Below the pieces are notes generated by a model. That model saw nothing but the letters and a program-made list of their open reading frames with translations. It did not search any database and was not told the DNA's origin. Of a stretch of DNA of 64,000 bases, positions 46,475 to 55,265 are shown one piece after another. Source of the stretch: Streptomyces sp. NBC_00236 (GTDB lineage Bacteria > Actinomycetota > Actinomycetes > Streptomycetales > Streptomycetaceae); contig NZ_CP108100.1 in NCBI RefSeq assembly GCF_036195045.1, positions 6,200,001 to 6,264,000 of the forward strand. The letters run 5' to 3'. The first letter of the stretch is position 1, and each line of letters starts with the position of its first letter. The translations under genes were made by a program, and so were the position numbers.

Positions 46475-47068
46475 GGAATGCGCCCCAATCCGCCGAGATG
46501 CCGGTCATACCGGTCGGCCGTACCGATCGGTCGAGCCTGAATGGACGATCTCCCCGTGGTCGTACGTCCGCGCTTCCCCCGTATGCCAGAGAACTGCGCA
46601 TCCGCCGCCGCGTCCAGGGGTCCACGGGCAATGGTTGCCCGCGGTGGCGGCACGCGATGCGCCCGGAGCCCGGGCGCCCGTGGACAGGGGTGCCCGGCGT
46701 TTCCGCTTTCCCGTGCTGCGGTCCAGTCTCACCCGGCGCGCGGGGGCGGGCACGTCGAGCGCTCCGGCCCGGGCCGGACGCCGCCTGCGGCGCTGCTCGG
46801 GGGAGGGGTGCGGGGCGGGCGGTGCGCCGCGGGTACTGTCGGTGTCCGGGCCCGGCGCCCGCGCCATCGGCGGGCGGGCGTACGCGCCGTCTACGCGCCG
46901 GGGCGTACCCGGCGCTACGTACCACCTTGGTGTGAGCTGTGCGTCTTCTCCGCAGATCAGCGCACCCGCCCTCGTCAGGACGCATGAACGGCAACTGACT
47001 GGTACGTGCAAAATATTTGGGATGGCCCGGAATCGGAACACCGGGGCACTCGCGCTCGTTGTCACGAC
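46475..47068. other. 594-base region without a supported gene
   Basis: All open frames here are Arg/Pro/Gly-rich on both strands and look like frame noise. Near the left end there are short repeats of CCGGTC and ACCGATCGG. At about 47010 an A+T-rich patch, GCAAAATATTTGGG, may be part of the promoter of the gene starting at 47069. I see nothing else. Confidence 0.5.
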
Positions 47069-47662
47069 GTGAGCACGACACCACCTGTACTTGCCGCAGA
47101 GCTGGCACAGGCGTGGGCCGACATTCAGCGGTACCACTCCGAGCTGCCCGATCTTGCCGCGCCCGAGTCCCTGATCGGAGAGTCCTCGTCCGCCTGTGGC
47201 GCCGAGCTCTCCTTCGAGCGACTGCTCCATGAGGCAGTCCACGGCATTGCCGCCGCCCGAGGTGTCCGTGACACCTCGCGCGCCGGCCGATACCACAACC
47301 GTCGATTCCTCGCGATCGCCGAGGAGCTGGGCCTCGATCATGCCGAGGAACCCCACCCCAGCAGCGGCTTTTCGCTCGTCACGCTCAATCCCGAGGCCAA
47401 GCGCCGGTACCGGCCGACGATGGAACGGCTGCAGCGCGCCCTCAAGGCGCACACCGTGGCCACCGCCGCCGACACGAAGCGCTCCTTCCGCGGGCCCGCG
47501 GCCCGGCACGGCTCCTCCGGAGGAGGCGTCCGGGTCAAGGCCGTCTGCGACTGCGGTCGCAACGTGCGCGTCGTCCCGTCGGTCCTCGCGCAGGCCCCGA
47601 TCGTCTGCGGCGGCTGCGGAAAGCCGTTCCGGATCCCGGAGGCAGTGGTCGCGGTGGGGTGA
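47069..47662 (+). CDS. SprT-like putative zinc metalloprotease with zinc ribbon
   Basis: The 197-residue protein carries HEAVHGIAAARGV (residues 54-66), a gluzincin HExxH motif. GRYHNRRFLAIAEELGL supplies a third histidine (H76), as in SprT/Spartan domains. The C-terminal forty residues form a zinc ribbon, CDCG near 160 and CGGCGKPF near 180. It is soluble, with no signal. Spartan-type proteases cleave DNA-protein crosslinks, so a DNA-linked protease role is conceivable but untested. GTG 47069 is the first start with conserved sequence after it. It precedes rpsP, a fixed place in streptomycetes. Confidence 0.72.
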   Translation: MSTTPPVLAAELAQAWADIQRYHSELPDLAAPESLIGESSSACGAELSFERLLHEAVHGIAAARGVRDTSRAGRYHNRRFLAIAEELGLDHAEEPHPSSGFSLVTLNPEAKRRYRPTMERLQRALKAHTVATAADTKRSFRGPAARHGSSGGGVRVKAVCDCGRNVRVVPSVLAQAPIVCGGCGKPFRIPEAVVAVG

Positions 47663-47766
47663 GGCGGCGTGGTGTGGCACAATGGCTAGCTGTACTCGAC
47701 AGTCGCACAGGACCCCTCTCTCCTCCGGCTGACGCGTCCATCGGGCACTCCGAGTACCGCAACCCC

Positions 47767-47795
47767 ACGTGGCATCTAGTTGTGCCCAACCACGT
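47767..47795 (+). promoter_or_regulatory. hairpin in the rpsP leader
   Basis: The inverted repeat ACGTGG-N17-CCACGT lies 24 bases before the rpsP start codon, just ahead of the AGGAG ribosome-binding site. It may be an mRNA leader structure affecting rpsP translation. The promoter for the operon is presumably within 47663-47766, but I cannot fix it. Confidence 0.35.
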
Positions 47796-47819
47796 CATAG
47801 ACCAGGAGACACCACTTCC

Positions 47820-48263
47820 GTGGCAGTCAAGATCAAGCTGAAGCGTCTGGGCAAGATCCGTTCGCCTCACTACCGCATCGTCGTCGCCGACTCCCGTACC
47901 CGCCGTGATGGTCGGGCCATCGAGGAGATCGGCCTGTACCACCCGGTACAGAACCCCTCGCGCATCGAGGTCAACGCAGAGCGTGCGCAGTACTGGCTGT
48001 CCGTCGGCGCCCAGCCGACCGAGCCGGTTCTCGCCATCCTGAAGCTCACCGGTGACTGGCAGGCGCACAAGGGCCTCCCGGCCCCCGCGCCGCTGCTGCA
48101 GCCGGAGCCCAAGGCTGACAAGCGCGCCCTGTTCGAGGCCCTCACCAAGGACGCCGGCGAGGAGTCCAAGGGCGAGGCCATCACGCAGAAGGCGAAGAAG
48201 GCCGACAAGAAGGCGGACGAGGCTGCTGACGCTGCCGCGCCCGCCGAGTCGACCGAGGCCTGA
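47820..48263 (+). CDS. rpsP: 30S ribosomal protein S16
   Basis: bS16 helps assemble the 5' domain of the small subunit. The 147-residue protein starts [20 protein letters not shown] and has the conserved [18 protein letters not shown]. The last 50 residues form a Lys/Ala/Glu-rich tail absent from E. coli S16 but usual in actinobacteria. The GTG at 47820 has AGGAG upstream. It heads the rpsP-khpA-rimM-trmD-rplS group. Confidence 0.96.
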   Translation: MAVKIKLKRLGKIRSPHYRIVVADSRTRRDGRAIEEIGLYHPVQNPSRIEVNAERAQYWLSVGAQPTEPVLAILKLTGDWQAHKGLPAPAPLLQPEPKADKRALFEALTKDAGEESKGEAITQKAKKADKKADEAADAAAPAESTEA

Positions 48264-48265
48264 GC

Positions 48266-48505
48266 ATGCTCGAGGAGGCTCTCGAGCACCTCGTGAAAGG
48301 CATCGTCGACAACCCCGACGACGTGCAGGTCGCCTCGCGCACCCTGCGTCGTGGTCGTGTGCTCGAGGTTCGGGTCCATCCGGATGACCTCGGAAAGGTG
48401 ATCGGCCGCAACGGCCGCACCGCACGCGCGCTGCGTACCGTCGTGGGCGCCATCGGCGGCCGCGGTATCCGCGTCGACCTCGTCGATGTGGACCAGGTTC
48501 GCTGA
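48266..48505 (+). CDS. khpA: KH-domain RNA-binding protein KhpA
   Basis: The 79-residue protein is a single KH domain with the GxxG loop [17 protein letters not shown]. Homologues (YlqC/KhpA) pair with KhpB and act in RNA regulation and cell-size control in Firmicutes. It starts two bases after the rpsP stop, the standard position between rpsP and rimM. Confidence 0.93.
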   Translation: MLEEALEHLVKGIVDNPDDVQVASRTLRRGRVLEVRVHPDDLGKVIGRNGRTARALRTVVGAIGGRGIRVDLVDVDQVR

Positions 48506-48584
48506 CAGAGTTGAACACCGGCACGGGCCGGGGAGGGCCATGCGCCCACCCCGGCCCGTCGTCGTACGACAGGAGAGACACAAG

Positions 48585-49190
48585 GTGCAGTTGGTAGTCG
48601 CGCGGATCGGTCGCGCCCACGGCATCAAGGGCGAGGTCACCGTCGAGGTGCGCACGGACGAGCCGGAACTCAGGCTCGGGCCCGGCGCCGTACTGGCCAC
48701 CGAGCCGGCCTCCACGGGGCCGCTGACGATCGAGACCGGCCGGGTGCACAGCGGCAGGCTGCTGCTGCGTTTCGAGGGCGTACGGGACCGTACGGCCGCC
48801 GAGGCGCTGCGCAACACACTGCTGATCGCCGAGGTCGACCCGGCGGAACTCCCGGAGGACCCCGAGGAGTTCTACGACCATCAGCTGATGGACCTCGACG
48901 TCGTCCTCGCCGACGGCACCGAGATCGGCCGGATCACCGAGATCACGCATCTGCCGTCCCAGGACCTCTTCATCGTGGAGCGTCCGGACGGCACCGAGGT
49001 CATGATCCCGTTCGTCGAGGAGATCGTCTCCGAGATCGACCTGGAGGAGCAGCGCGCGGTGATCACGCCGCCGCCCGGGCTGATCGACGAGAGCCAGGCG
49101 ATCGTGGTGTCGACGCGCGACGAGGAAGCGGACTCCGCGGCGGACGGGTCCTCGCAGGCCGGTTCCGGCGACGCCGGGAAAGACGCCTGA
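48585..49190 (+). CDS. rimM: ribosome maturation factor RimM
   Basis: RimM binds S19 and assists 16S rRNA maturation of the 30S head. The 201-residue protein shows [20 protein letters not shown] and, in the PRC-barrel half, [20 protein letters not shown] and [21 protein letters not shown] Ser/Ala/Gly tail follows. GTG 48585 has AGGAGAG upstream. Its stop overlaps the trmD start by one base (TGATG). Confidence 0.94.
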   Translation: MQLVVARIGRAHGIKGEVTVEVRTDEPELRLGPGAVLATEPASTGPLTIETGRVHSGRLLLRFEGVRDRTAAEALRNTLLIAEVDPAELPEDPEEFYDHQLMDLDVVLADGTEIGRITEITHLPSQDLFIVERPDGTEVMIPFVEEIVSEIDLEEQRAVITPPPGLIDESQAIVVSTRDEEADSAADGSSQAGSGDAGKDA

Positions 49191-50011
49191 TGCGCCTCGA
49201 CGTCGTCACGATCTTCCCCGAGTACCTGGAGCCGCTGAACGTCTCGCTCGTCGGCAAGGCCCGCGCCCGCGGGCGCCTCGACGTACAGGTGCACGATCTG
49301 CGGGAGTGGACGTACGACCGCCACAACACGGTCGACGACACCCCCTACGGCGGCGGCCCCGGCATGGTCATGAAGACCGAGCCCTGGGGCGACGCGCTGG
49401 ACGAGGCACTGGCGGACGGATACGAGTCCGGGGCGCACTCCCCGGTGCTCGTGGTCCCCACCCCGAGCGGCCGGCCGTTCACCCAGGAGCTCGCCGTCGA
49501 GCTGTCCGAGCAGCCCTGGCTGATCTTCGCCCCGGCTCGTTACGAGGGCATCGACCGGCGGGTGACGGAGGAGTACGCCACCCGGATGCCGGTCGTCGAG
49601 GTGTCCATCGGCGACTACGTGCTGGCCGGCGGCGAGGCCGCGGTGCTGGTCATCACGGAGGCGGTGGCCCGGCTGCTGCCCGGCGTCCTCGGCAACGCCG
49701 AGTCGCACCGGGACGACTCCTTCGCCCCGGGCGCGATGGCCAACCTGCTGGAGGGCCCCGTCTATACCAAGCCGCCCGAGTGGCGCGGCCGGGGGATCCC
49801 TGACGTGCTGCTCAGCGGCCATCACGGGCGGATCGCGCGCTGGCGCCGGGACGAGGCCTTCCGCCGTACCGCACTCAACCGGCCCGATCTGATCGAGCGT
49901 TGCGAGGCGAGCGCCTTCGACAAGAAGGACCGCGAGATGCTCTCCATCCTCGGCTGGTCACCGGAGCCCGGCGGCCGATTTTGGCGCAGGCCCCAGGCCG
50001 TGGAAGAATAG
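49190..50011 (+). CDS. trmD: tRNA (guanine(37)-N1)-methyltransferase
   Basis: TrmD makes m1G37 next to the anticodon and prevents frameshifting. The 273-residue protein has the trefoil-knot SAM-binding segments DTPYGGGPGMVMKTEP, FAPARYEGIDRRV and SIGDYVLAGGEAAVLVI, and the C-terminal tRNA-binding domain. It starts at the ATG overlapping the rimM stop. Confidence 0.96.
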   Translation: MRLDVVTIFPEYLEPLNVSLVGKARARGRLDVQVHDLREWTYDRHNTVDDTPYGGGPGMVMKTEPWGDALDEALADGYESGAHSPVLVVPTPSGRPFTQELAVELSEQPWLIFAPARYEGIDRRVTEEYATRMPVVEVSIGDYVLAGGEAAVLVITEAVARLLPGVLGNAESHRDDSFAPGAMANLLEGPVYTKPPEWRGRGIPDVLLSGHHGRIARWRRDEAFRRTALNRPDLIERCEASAFDKKDREMLSILGWSPEPGGRFWRRPQAVEE

Positions 50012-50137
50012 GCCGCTGCTGTACGTCCGCGTGCGCCCCTGCCACAGGGGGAAAGACGCCCGTCCGACGCGATCAGCACCCCGAACTCACCACTCTCCCG
50101 TCGATGACCTGTGGCATCGGCGAAGAAAGCAGACACC

Positions 50138-50488
50138 ATGGCTTCCCTGCTCGATGACGTCAACGCCGCTTCGCTGCGTACCGACGTCCCCGCCTTCCGC
50201 CCCGGCGACACCGTCAACGTCCACGTCCGCGTGATCGAGGGCAACCGCTCCCGTATCCAGCAGTTCAAGGGCATTGTCATCCGCCGCCAGGGCGCGGGCA
50301 TCAGCGAGACCTTCACGGTCCGCAAGGTCTCCTTCCAGGTCGGCGTCGAGCGCACCTTCCCGGTGCACAGCCCGATCTTCGAGAAGATCGAGCTCATCAC
50401 CCGCGGTGACGTGCGTCGCGCCAAGCTGTACTTCCTCCGTGAGCTGCGCGGCAAGGCCGCGAAGATCAAGGAGAAGCGCGACCGCTGA
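50138..50488 (+). CDS. rplS: 50S ribosomal protein L19
   Basis: bL19 lies at the 30S-50S interface. The 116-residue protein contains [20 protein letters not shown] and [21 protein letters not shown] chose ATG 50138 because the family begins with the [11 protein letters not shown] segment; GTG 50111 would add nine unconserved residues. It closes the translation cluster before the signal peptidase genes. Confidence 0.95.
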   Translation: MASLLDDVNAASLRTDVPAFRPGDTVNVHVRVIEGNRSRIQQFKGIVIRRQGAGISETFTVRKVSFQVGVERTFPVHSPIFEKIELITRGDVRRAKLYFLRELRGKAAKIKEKRDR

Positions 50489-50518
50489 GCTGACTCCCTG
50501 GTCCACAGGACGGCCGGA

Positions 50519-50524
50519 TAAGCT
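50519..50524 (+). promoter_or_regulatory. sipW -10 element
   Basis: TAAGCT stands nine bases before the sipW ATG. No Shine-Dalgarno sequence of normal spacing is visible, so the sip operon transcript may start at or near the start codon. Confidence 0.4.
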
Positions 50525-50533
50525 CTGGCCCCG

Positions 50534-51304
50534 ATGGACACGGAAGCAGAGCACCTGGAGCGCGATCGCTCCTCCGCACCCACTACGGGATCGGAGGAGG
50601 GGTCGCGCTTCTCGCGTATCACGGACCGTTTCGCCGCCACGGTGTCGTGGCGGCGCACCCTTGCGCTCGGGGCCGTCTGTTCGGTCGGCGTGCTGCTCTT
50701 CAGCACGTTCGTGGTGCAGCCTTTCCTGATCCCCAGTGGCTCGATGGAGTCCACCCTGCAGATCGGGGACCGGGTGCTCGTCAACAAATTGGCGTACCGT
50801 TTCGGCTCCGTACCCCAGCGCGGCGACGTGGTGGTCTTTGACGGCACCGGATCCTTCGTTCAGGAGACGCCGCCGGAGAACCCTGTGACCGGGCTGCTGC
50901 ACGGTGCGGCGGCTTCCCTGGGGCTCGCGGAGCCCGCCGAGACCGACTTCGTGAAACGGGTGGTGGGCGTGGGGGGTGACCGGGTGGTCTGCTGCGACAG
51001 ACGCGGGCGGGTCGAGGTGAACGGCCGGCCGGTGAACGAGGACTACCTGTTCGCGGGGGACGCACCGTCCCGGGTGCCCTTCGACATCGTCGTGCCGGAC
51101 GGCACGCTCTGGATGATGGGCGACCACCGGAGCAATTCCCGCGACTCCCGCGACCACCTGGGCGAACCGGGCGGCGGCATGGTGCCCGTCGACAAGGTGA
51201 TCGGCAGGGCCGACTGGTTCGGCTGGCCGCTGGGCCGGCTGGGCGCCGTTCCGGACACTGCCGCGTTCGACGGCATACCCGCTCCCGGTCCGGCGCATGG
51301 GTAA
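50534..51304 (+). CDS. sipW: type I signal peptidase SipW
   Basis: This is the first of four consecutive leader peptidases. The 256-residue protein has one membrane helix (LALGAVCSVGVLLFSTFVV) and the catalytic Ser70 in IPSGSMESTL. Lys141 lies in FVKRVVGVGGDRVVCC, and the conserved box GDHRSNSRDSRDH is present. Unlike the next three it lacks a clear C-terminal second helix, as reported for S. lividans SipW. It cleaves signal peptides on the outer face of the membrane. Confidence 0.92.
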   Translation: MDTEAEHLERDRSSAPTTGSEEGSRFSRITDRFAATVSWRRTLALGAVCSVGVLLFSTFVVQPFLIPSGSMESTLQIGDRVLVNKLAYRFGSVPQRGDVVVFDGTGSFVQETPPENPVTGLLHGAAASLGLAEPAETDFVKRVVGVGGDRVVCCDRRGRVEVNGRPVNEDYLFAGDAPSRVPFDIVVPDGTLWMMGDHRSNSRDSRDHLGEPGGGMVPVDKVIGRADWFGWPLGRLGAVPDTAAFDGIPAPGPAHG

Positions 51305-52376
51305 CCGCGGGCGGAGGCACGGCGCCGCGGATCCGGAGATCCCGCTGCCCACCGGGACCCGGCCGACAGCCGCGCGCTCGCTGCCGACCCGCGCGGAGCG
51401 GCGCAAGCTCGCCCGCAAGGTGAAGCGGAAGCGGCGCAGGTCGGCGGTGAAGGAGATACCCCTCCTCATCACCGTGGCCCTGCTGATCGCCCTGGTCCTC
51501 AAGACGTTTCTGGTGCAGGCCTTCGTGATCCCGTCGGGGTCGATGGAACAGACCATCCGGATCGGTGACCGGGTCCTCGTGGACAAGCTGACGCCCTGGT
51601 TCGGGTCGAAGCCTGAGCGCGGCGACGTCGTCGTGTTCAAGAACCCCTCCGACTGGCCGCCGCCGAACCCGGTGGGGGAGACCGAGGAGTCCCCCGTCGT
51701 CATCAAGCAGGTGAAGGAGGTGCTGACCTTCATCGGGCTGCTGCCCTCCGACGACGAGCAGGACCTGATCAAGCGGGTGGTCGCCGTGGGCGGCGACACG
51801 GTGAAGTGCTGCGAGCAGGACGGCAGGCTCATCGTGAACGGGGTGGCGGTCGACGAGCCCTACATCTATCCCGGCGATTCGCCCTCCACGATCAAATTCG
51901 AGGTAAAGGTTCCAGCCGGGAGAATCTTCGTGATGGGGGACCACCGCTCCAATTCCGCCGATTCGCGTTTCCACCTGGACAAGACGGGTCACGGCACGGT
52001 TTCCGAGGATGCCGTGGTGGGCCGTGCCGTGGTGATCGCCTGGCCCTTCGGCCACTGGCGCGAGCTGGAGGAACGATCTGCCTTCTCCTCGGTCCCGGAC
52101 GCGCGCGCCGGGACGGCGGCTGCCCCCCGGCCGTCGAATAGTGTGTCCCAGGATCCCAACGGATTGATCCGGCTCCCGACCCCTGCGGAACTCCCGCTCG
52201 TTATGGGAGTGGTGGGCCTGCACCGGCTAGGGCGCAGGCGGTGGCACGGAATAAGGAGTGGATGTGGGGGATTTGGCGGTCGGCGCACGATCCGGACACG
52301 ACGAACCCGAGGACCGGCCGGACAATCCGGGGAACGCCGAGTCCGACGGGACGACGGCGGACTCGACGGAGAGTGA
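51297..52376 (+). CDS. sipX: type I signal peptidase SipX with unusual C-terminal extension
   Basis: The 359-residue protein has a basic N-terminus, a membrane helix (ITVALLIALVLKTFLVQAF), catalytic Ser82 in IPSGSMEQT, Lys159 in LIKRVVAVGGD and GDHRSNSADSRFH. A short second hydrophobic segment, LPLVMGVVGL, follows near residue 303. The last 38 or so residues are Arg/Gly-rich and are read out of frame through the beginning of sipY. The reading frame overlaps sipY by 113 bases, more than I expect, so a small frameshift (natural or sequencing) near the end is possible. It overlaps the sipW stop by eight bases. Confidence 0.88.
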   Translation: MGNRGRRHGAADPEIPLPTGTRPTAARSLPTRAERRKLARKVKRKRRRSAVKEIPLLITVALLIALVLKTFLVQAFVIPSGSMEQTIRIGDRVLVDKLTPWFGSKPERGDVVVFKNPSDWPPPNPVGETEESPVVIKQVKEVLTFIGLLPSDDEQDLIKRVVAVGGDTVKCCEQDGRLIVNGVAVDEPYIYPGDSPSTIKFEVKVPAGRIFVMGDHRSNSADSRFHLDKTGHGTVSEDAVVGRAVVIAWPFGHWRELEERSAFSSVPDARAGTAAAPRPSNSVSQDPNGLIRLPTPAELPLVMGVVGLHRLGRRRWHGIRSGCGGFGGRRTIRTRRTRGPAGQSGERRVRRDDGGLDGE

Positions 52377-53172
52377 CGGCGGCTCCCCGGGCAGTGGCAG
52401 CACGGCGCAGAAGAAGCCCCGCTCCTTCTGGAAGGAGCTGCCCCTCCTCATCGGTATCGCGCTCATCCTCGCGCTGCTGATCAAGACATTCCTGGTGCAG
52501 GCGTTCTCGATTCCCTCGGACTCGATGCAGAACACGCTTCAGCGGGGCGACCGGGTGCTGGTGGACAAGCTGACGCCGTGGTTCGGCTCGGAGCCCGAGC
52601 GCGGTGAAGTGGTCGTCTTCCACGACCCGGGCGGCTGGCTGGAGGACACCGCCGCACCCGACCCGAACGTGGTGCAGAAGTTCCTCAGCTTCATCGGTCT
52701 GATGCCGTCGGCCGAGGAGAAGGACCTGATCAAGCGCGTCATCGCGGTCGGCGGTGACACGGTGGAGTGCAAGAAGGACGGGCCGGTCACGGTCAACGGC
52801 AAGGCACTGGACGACAAGTCGTTCATCTTCGAGGGCAACACTCCCTGCAACGACGAGCCGTTCGGCCCGATCAAGATTCCCAAGGACCGCATCTGGGTCA
52901 TGGGCGACCACCGTCAGAACTCCCTCGACTCGCGGTACCACCAGGAGCTGCCGGGCGGCGGCACCGTCTCCACCGACGAGGTGGTCGGCCGTGCCGTGGT
53001 CATCGCGTGGCCGGTCAACCGCTGGGCGACTCTGCCGATCCCGAAGACCTTCGACCAGCCGGGGCTGAACGCCGCGATGGGGCTGGCGCCGGGAGCACTC
53101 GGTGTAGCCGGTGCGCTGCCCCTCGTGTTCTGGCGGCGACGGAGGCTGACCGGCGGGCGTACCGCCGGGTAG
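52264..53172 (+). CDS. sipY: type I signal peptidase SipY
   Basis: The 302-residue protein has a hydrophilic, acidic N-terminal 50 residues, then the helix LPLLIGIALILALLIKTFLV. Catalytic Ser87 is in IPSDSMQNT, Lys157 in DLIKRVIAVGGD, and GDHRQNSLDSRYH is present. A C-terminal helix (LGVAGALPLVFW) is followed by basic residues. GTG 52264 has AAGGAG five bases upstream; GTG 52258 is the alternative. It is the third gene of the sipW-sipX-sipY operon. Confidence 0.91.
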   Translation: MGDLAVGARSGHDEPEDRPDNPGNAESDGTTADSTESDGGSPGSGSTAQKKPRSFWKELPLLIGIALILALLIKTFLVQAFSIPSDSMQNTLQRGDRVLVDKLTPWFGSEPERGEVVVFHDPGGWLEDTAAPDPNVVQKFLSFIGLMPSAEEKDLIKRVIAVGGDTVECKKDGPVTVNGKALDDKSFIFEGNTPCNDEPFGPIKIPKDRIWVMGDHRQNSLDSRYHQELPGGGTVSTDEVVGRAVVIAWPVNRWATLPIPKTFDQPGLNAAMGLAPGALGVAGALPLVFWRRRRLTGGRTAG

Positions 53173-53221
53173 GGTGCCGACTCGGATCAGCGATTGTCGA
53201 TCTCCGATGGGGGACGCTGCG

Positions 53222-53971
53222 ATGAGTGCAACAGGACGTACGGGAGACGGCCGCGGCCGGCTCGGCAGCAAACTGTCGGGGCTGGCCGTGGCCGTCGGCT
53301 GTGTGCTCTTCCTCGGCGGCTTCGCCTGGGCAGCCGTGGTGTACCGGCCGTACACGGTGCCGACCGAGTCGATGACCCCGACGGTGAACGCCGGCGACCG
53401 GGTCCTCGCGCAGCGCGTGGACGGCAGCGAGGTGCGCCGGGGCGACGTGGTGGTGTTCACGGATCAGGCGTGGGGTGCCATGCCGATGGTGAAGCGGGTC
53501 GTCGGGATCGGCGGCGACAAGATCGCCTGCTGCGAGAAGGACGGCCGGCTCACGGTCAACGGCGTACCCGTCGCGGAACCGTATCTTCGGGCCGGTGAAC
53601 CCGCCTCGGGAAACGACTTCACGGCCGAGGTGCCGCAGGGCAAGCTCTTTCTCCTGGGTGACGACCGCAGGTCCTCGCTGGATTCCCGGGTCCACCTGGA
53701 GGAGGGCGACCAGGGCGCGGTGCCGCGCAGCGCCGTACAGGCCCGGGTGGATGCCGTCGCCTGGCCGCTGGGCGGCATGATCGGGCGGCCGCAGGCCTTC
53801 GCCTCCCTGCCCGGCGGAGTGTCCGCTCAGGGGCCGCTGAAGCTTCAGCTCGGGGCCATGGCCGCGGGCGTGGTGCTCATCCTCGGTGGTGCCGTGTACG
53901 GGCCGGTCGCGGCGCGGTCCGCCCGGTCGAGGCGGAACAAGCGGGAGACGGTGACCGCAGGTGCCCGCTGA
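53222..53971 (+). CDS. sipZ: type I signal peptidase SipZ
   Basis: The 249-residue protein has an N-terminal helix (LAVAVGCVLFLGGFAWAAVV), catalytic Ser50 in VPTESMTPTV, Lys91 in MVKRVVGIGGDKIACC, GDDRRSSLDSRVH and a C-terminal helix near residues 215-235. ATG 53222 has GGGGGA upstream; ATG 53207 would add five residues. In S. lividans sipZ is known to head a separate operon with unrelated genes, and here too the Nudix gene overlaps its end. Confidence 0.91.
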   Translation: MSATGRTGDGRGRLGSKLSGLAVAVGCVLFLGGFAWAAVVYRPYTVPTESMTPTVNAGDRVLAQRVDGSEVRRGDVVVFTDQAWGAMPMVKRVVGIGGDKIACCEKDGRLTVNGVPVAEPYLRAGEPASGNDFTAEVPQGKLFLLGDDRRSSLDSRVHLEEGDQGAVPRSAVQARVDAVAWPLGGMIGRPQAFASLPGGVSAQGPLKLQLGAMAAGVVLILGGAVYGPVAARSARSRRNKRETVTAGAR

Positions 53972-54449
53972 GGCACGCAAGGTCGCCCGCCTGGTGCTCC
54001 TTGATCCGGAGGACCGCATTCTGCTGATGCACGGGTTCGAACCGGAGGACCCTGGGAGCACCTGGTGGTTCACCCCCGGCGGCGGCCTCGAAGGCGACGA
54101 GACCCGCGAGCAGGCCGCCCTGCGCGAGCTGGCCGAGGAAACCGGGATCACGGATGTCGAGCTGGGCCCGCTGCTCTGGCAGCGGATGTGCTCCTTCCCG
54201 TTCGACGGGCGGCGCTGGGAGCAGGACGAGTGGTATTTCCTGGCCCGCACGACGCAGACCGCGACGGACACCAGCGGGCAGACCGGGCTGGAACGCCGCA
54301 GTGTCGCGGGTCTGAGGTGGTGGACCTCCGCCGAACTGTCGGCGGCGCGTGAGACGGTGTACCCGACCAGACTCGCCGAGCTGCTGCGCACGCTGCTCGA
54401 CGAGGGTCCTCCGCGTACGCCGCTGGTTCTCGCCCCCGAAATCGCCTGA
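53961..54449 (+). CDS. Nudix hydrolase
   Basis: The 162-residue protein has the full Nudix box, GGLEGDETREQAALRELAEE plus TGI, so it hydrolyses a nucleoside diphosphate linked to some other moiety. The residues after the box do not reveal the substrate. The GTG start overlaps the sipZ stop by 11 bases, indicating co-translation. Confidence 0.9.
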   Translation: MPAEARKVARLVLLDPEDRILLMHGFEPEDPGSTWWFTPGGGLEGDETREQAALRELAEETGITDVELGPLLWQRMCSFPFDGRRWEQDEWYFLARTTQTATDTSGQTGLERRSVAGLRWWTSAELSAARETVYPTRLAELLRTLLDEGPPRTPLVLAPEIA

Positions 54450-54512
54450 GCGACCGGGGTACCGGGCCCTGGCGCACAATGGGGGAACGCACGGCTGAAG
54501 GGGAACATGCCA

Positions 54513-54821
54513 ATGAGCGCCGAGGACCTCGAGAAGTACGAGACCGAGATGGAGCTGAAGCTCTACCGGGAGTACCGCGATGTCGTCGGTCTGTTCAAAT
54601 ATGTGATCGAGACCGAACGGCGCTTCTACCTCACCAACGACTACGAGATGCAGGTGCACTCGGTCCAGGGCGAGGTGTTCTTCGAGGTGTCCATGGCGGA
54701 TGCCTGGGTCTGGGACATGTACCGGCCCGCACGTTTCGTCAAGCAGGTACGGGTCCTGACGTTCAAGGACGTCAACATCGAGGAGCTCAACAAGAGCGAT
54801 CTCGAGCTTCCGGGTGGCTGA
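54513..54821 (+). CDS. DUF2469 family protein
   Basis: The 102-residue acidic protein (SAEDLEKYETEMELKLYREY at the start) belongs to DUF2469, found in nearly all actinobacteria between signal peptidase and yraN genes. Function is unknown. It is soluble and rich in charged and aromatic residues. ATG 54513 has GAAGGGGA at a good distance; ATG 54507 is possible. Confidence 0.9.
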   Translation: MSAEDLEKYETEMELKLYREYRDVVGLFKYVIETERRFYLTNDYEMQVHSVQGEVFFEVSMADAWVWDMYRPARFVKQVRVLTFKDVNIEELNKSDLELPGG

Positions 54822-54822
54822 G

Positions 54823-54849
54823 TTCTCCACAACGGCCGAGTTGTCCACC
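54823..54849 (+). other. pair of DnaA-box-like 9-mers
   Basis: TTCTCCACA (54823) and TTGTCCACC (54841) each differ by one base from the Streptomyces DnaA box TTGTCCACA and stand 18 bases apart in the gap before yraN. They may bind DnaA or be chance. Confidence 0.3.
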
Positions 54850-54905
54850 AAGATCCACTAGTTGGGGGCGGACGCGTCACAGTCGGTGCCGGAGGTGGTG
54901 CCGAT

Positions 54906-55265
54906 ATGAACGCACGGGGGGCACTCGGGCGGTACGGCGAGGATGTGGCGGCACGGTTGCTGACCGATGCCGGCATGTCCGTACTGGAACGGAACTGGCG
55001 CTGTCGCGCCGGTGAGATCGACATCGTCGCTAAGGACGGTGACGCGCTCGTCATCTGCGAGGTGAAGACCCGCAGGGCGGGGGCCTTCGAGCACCCGATG
55101 GCCGCGGTCACACCGGTCAAGGCGGAACGCCTGCGGCGGCTGGCCGGGATCTGGCTGGCCGGGCGCGGCGGCCCGCCGCCCGGTGGGGTGCGGATCGACC
55201 TGGTCGGTGTGGTGCTGCCCAGGCGCGGTGCGCCGCTGGCCGAGCACGCGCGGGGGGTGGCCTGA
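54906..55265 (+). CDS. YraN family (UPF0102) nuclease-fold protein
   Basis: The 119-residue protein has the restriction-endonuclease-like core of UPF0102: [12 protein letters not shown], then [23 protein letters not shown] with the D and E-x-K acidic/basic triad. The activity of the family is poorly known. Its stop overlaps the comM start (TGATG), and yraN-comM-dprA is a recurrent group linked to DNA uptake and recombination. Confidence 0.92.
   Translation: MNARGALGRYGEDVAARLLTDAGMSVLERNWRCRAGEIDIVAKDGDALVICEVKTRRAGAFEHPMAAVTPVKAERLRRLAGIWLAGRGGPPPGGVRIDLVGVVLPRRGAPLAEHARGVA

Noticed and set aside
46416..47072. Open frames on both strands in the gap after the methyltransferase gene
   Set aside because: Products are Arg/Pro/Gly-rich without motifs, and no ribosome-binding site or codon bias supports them.
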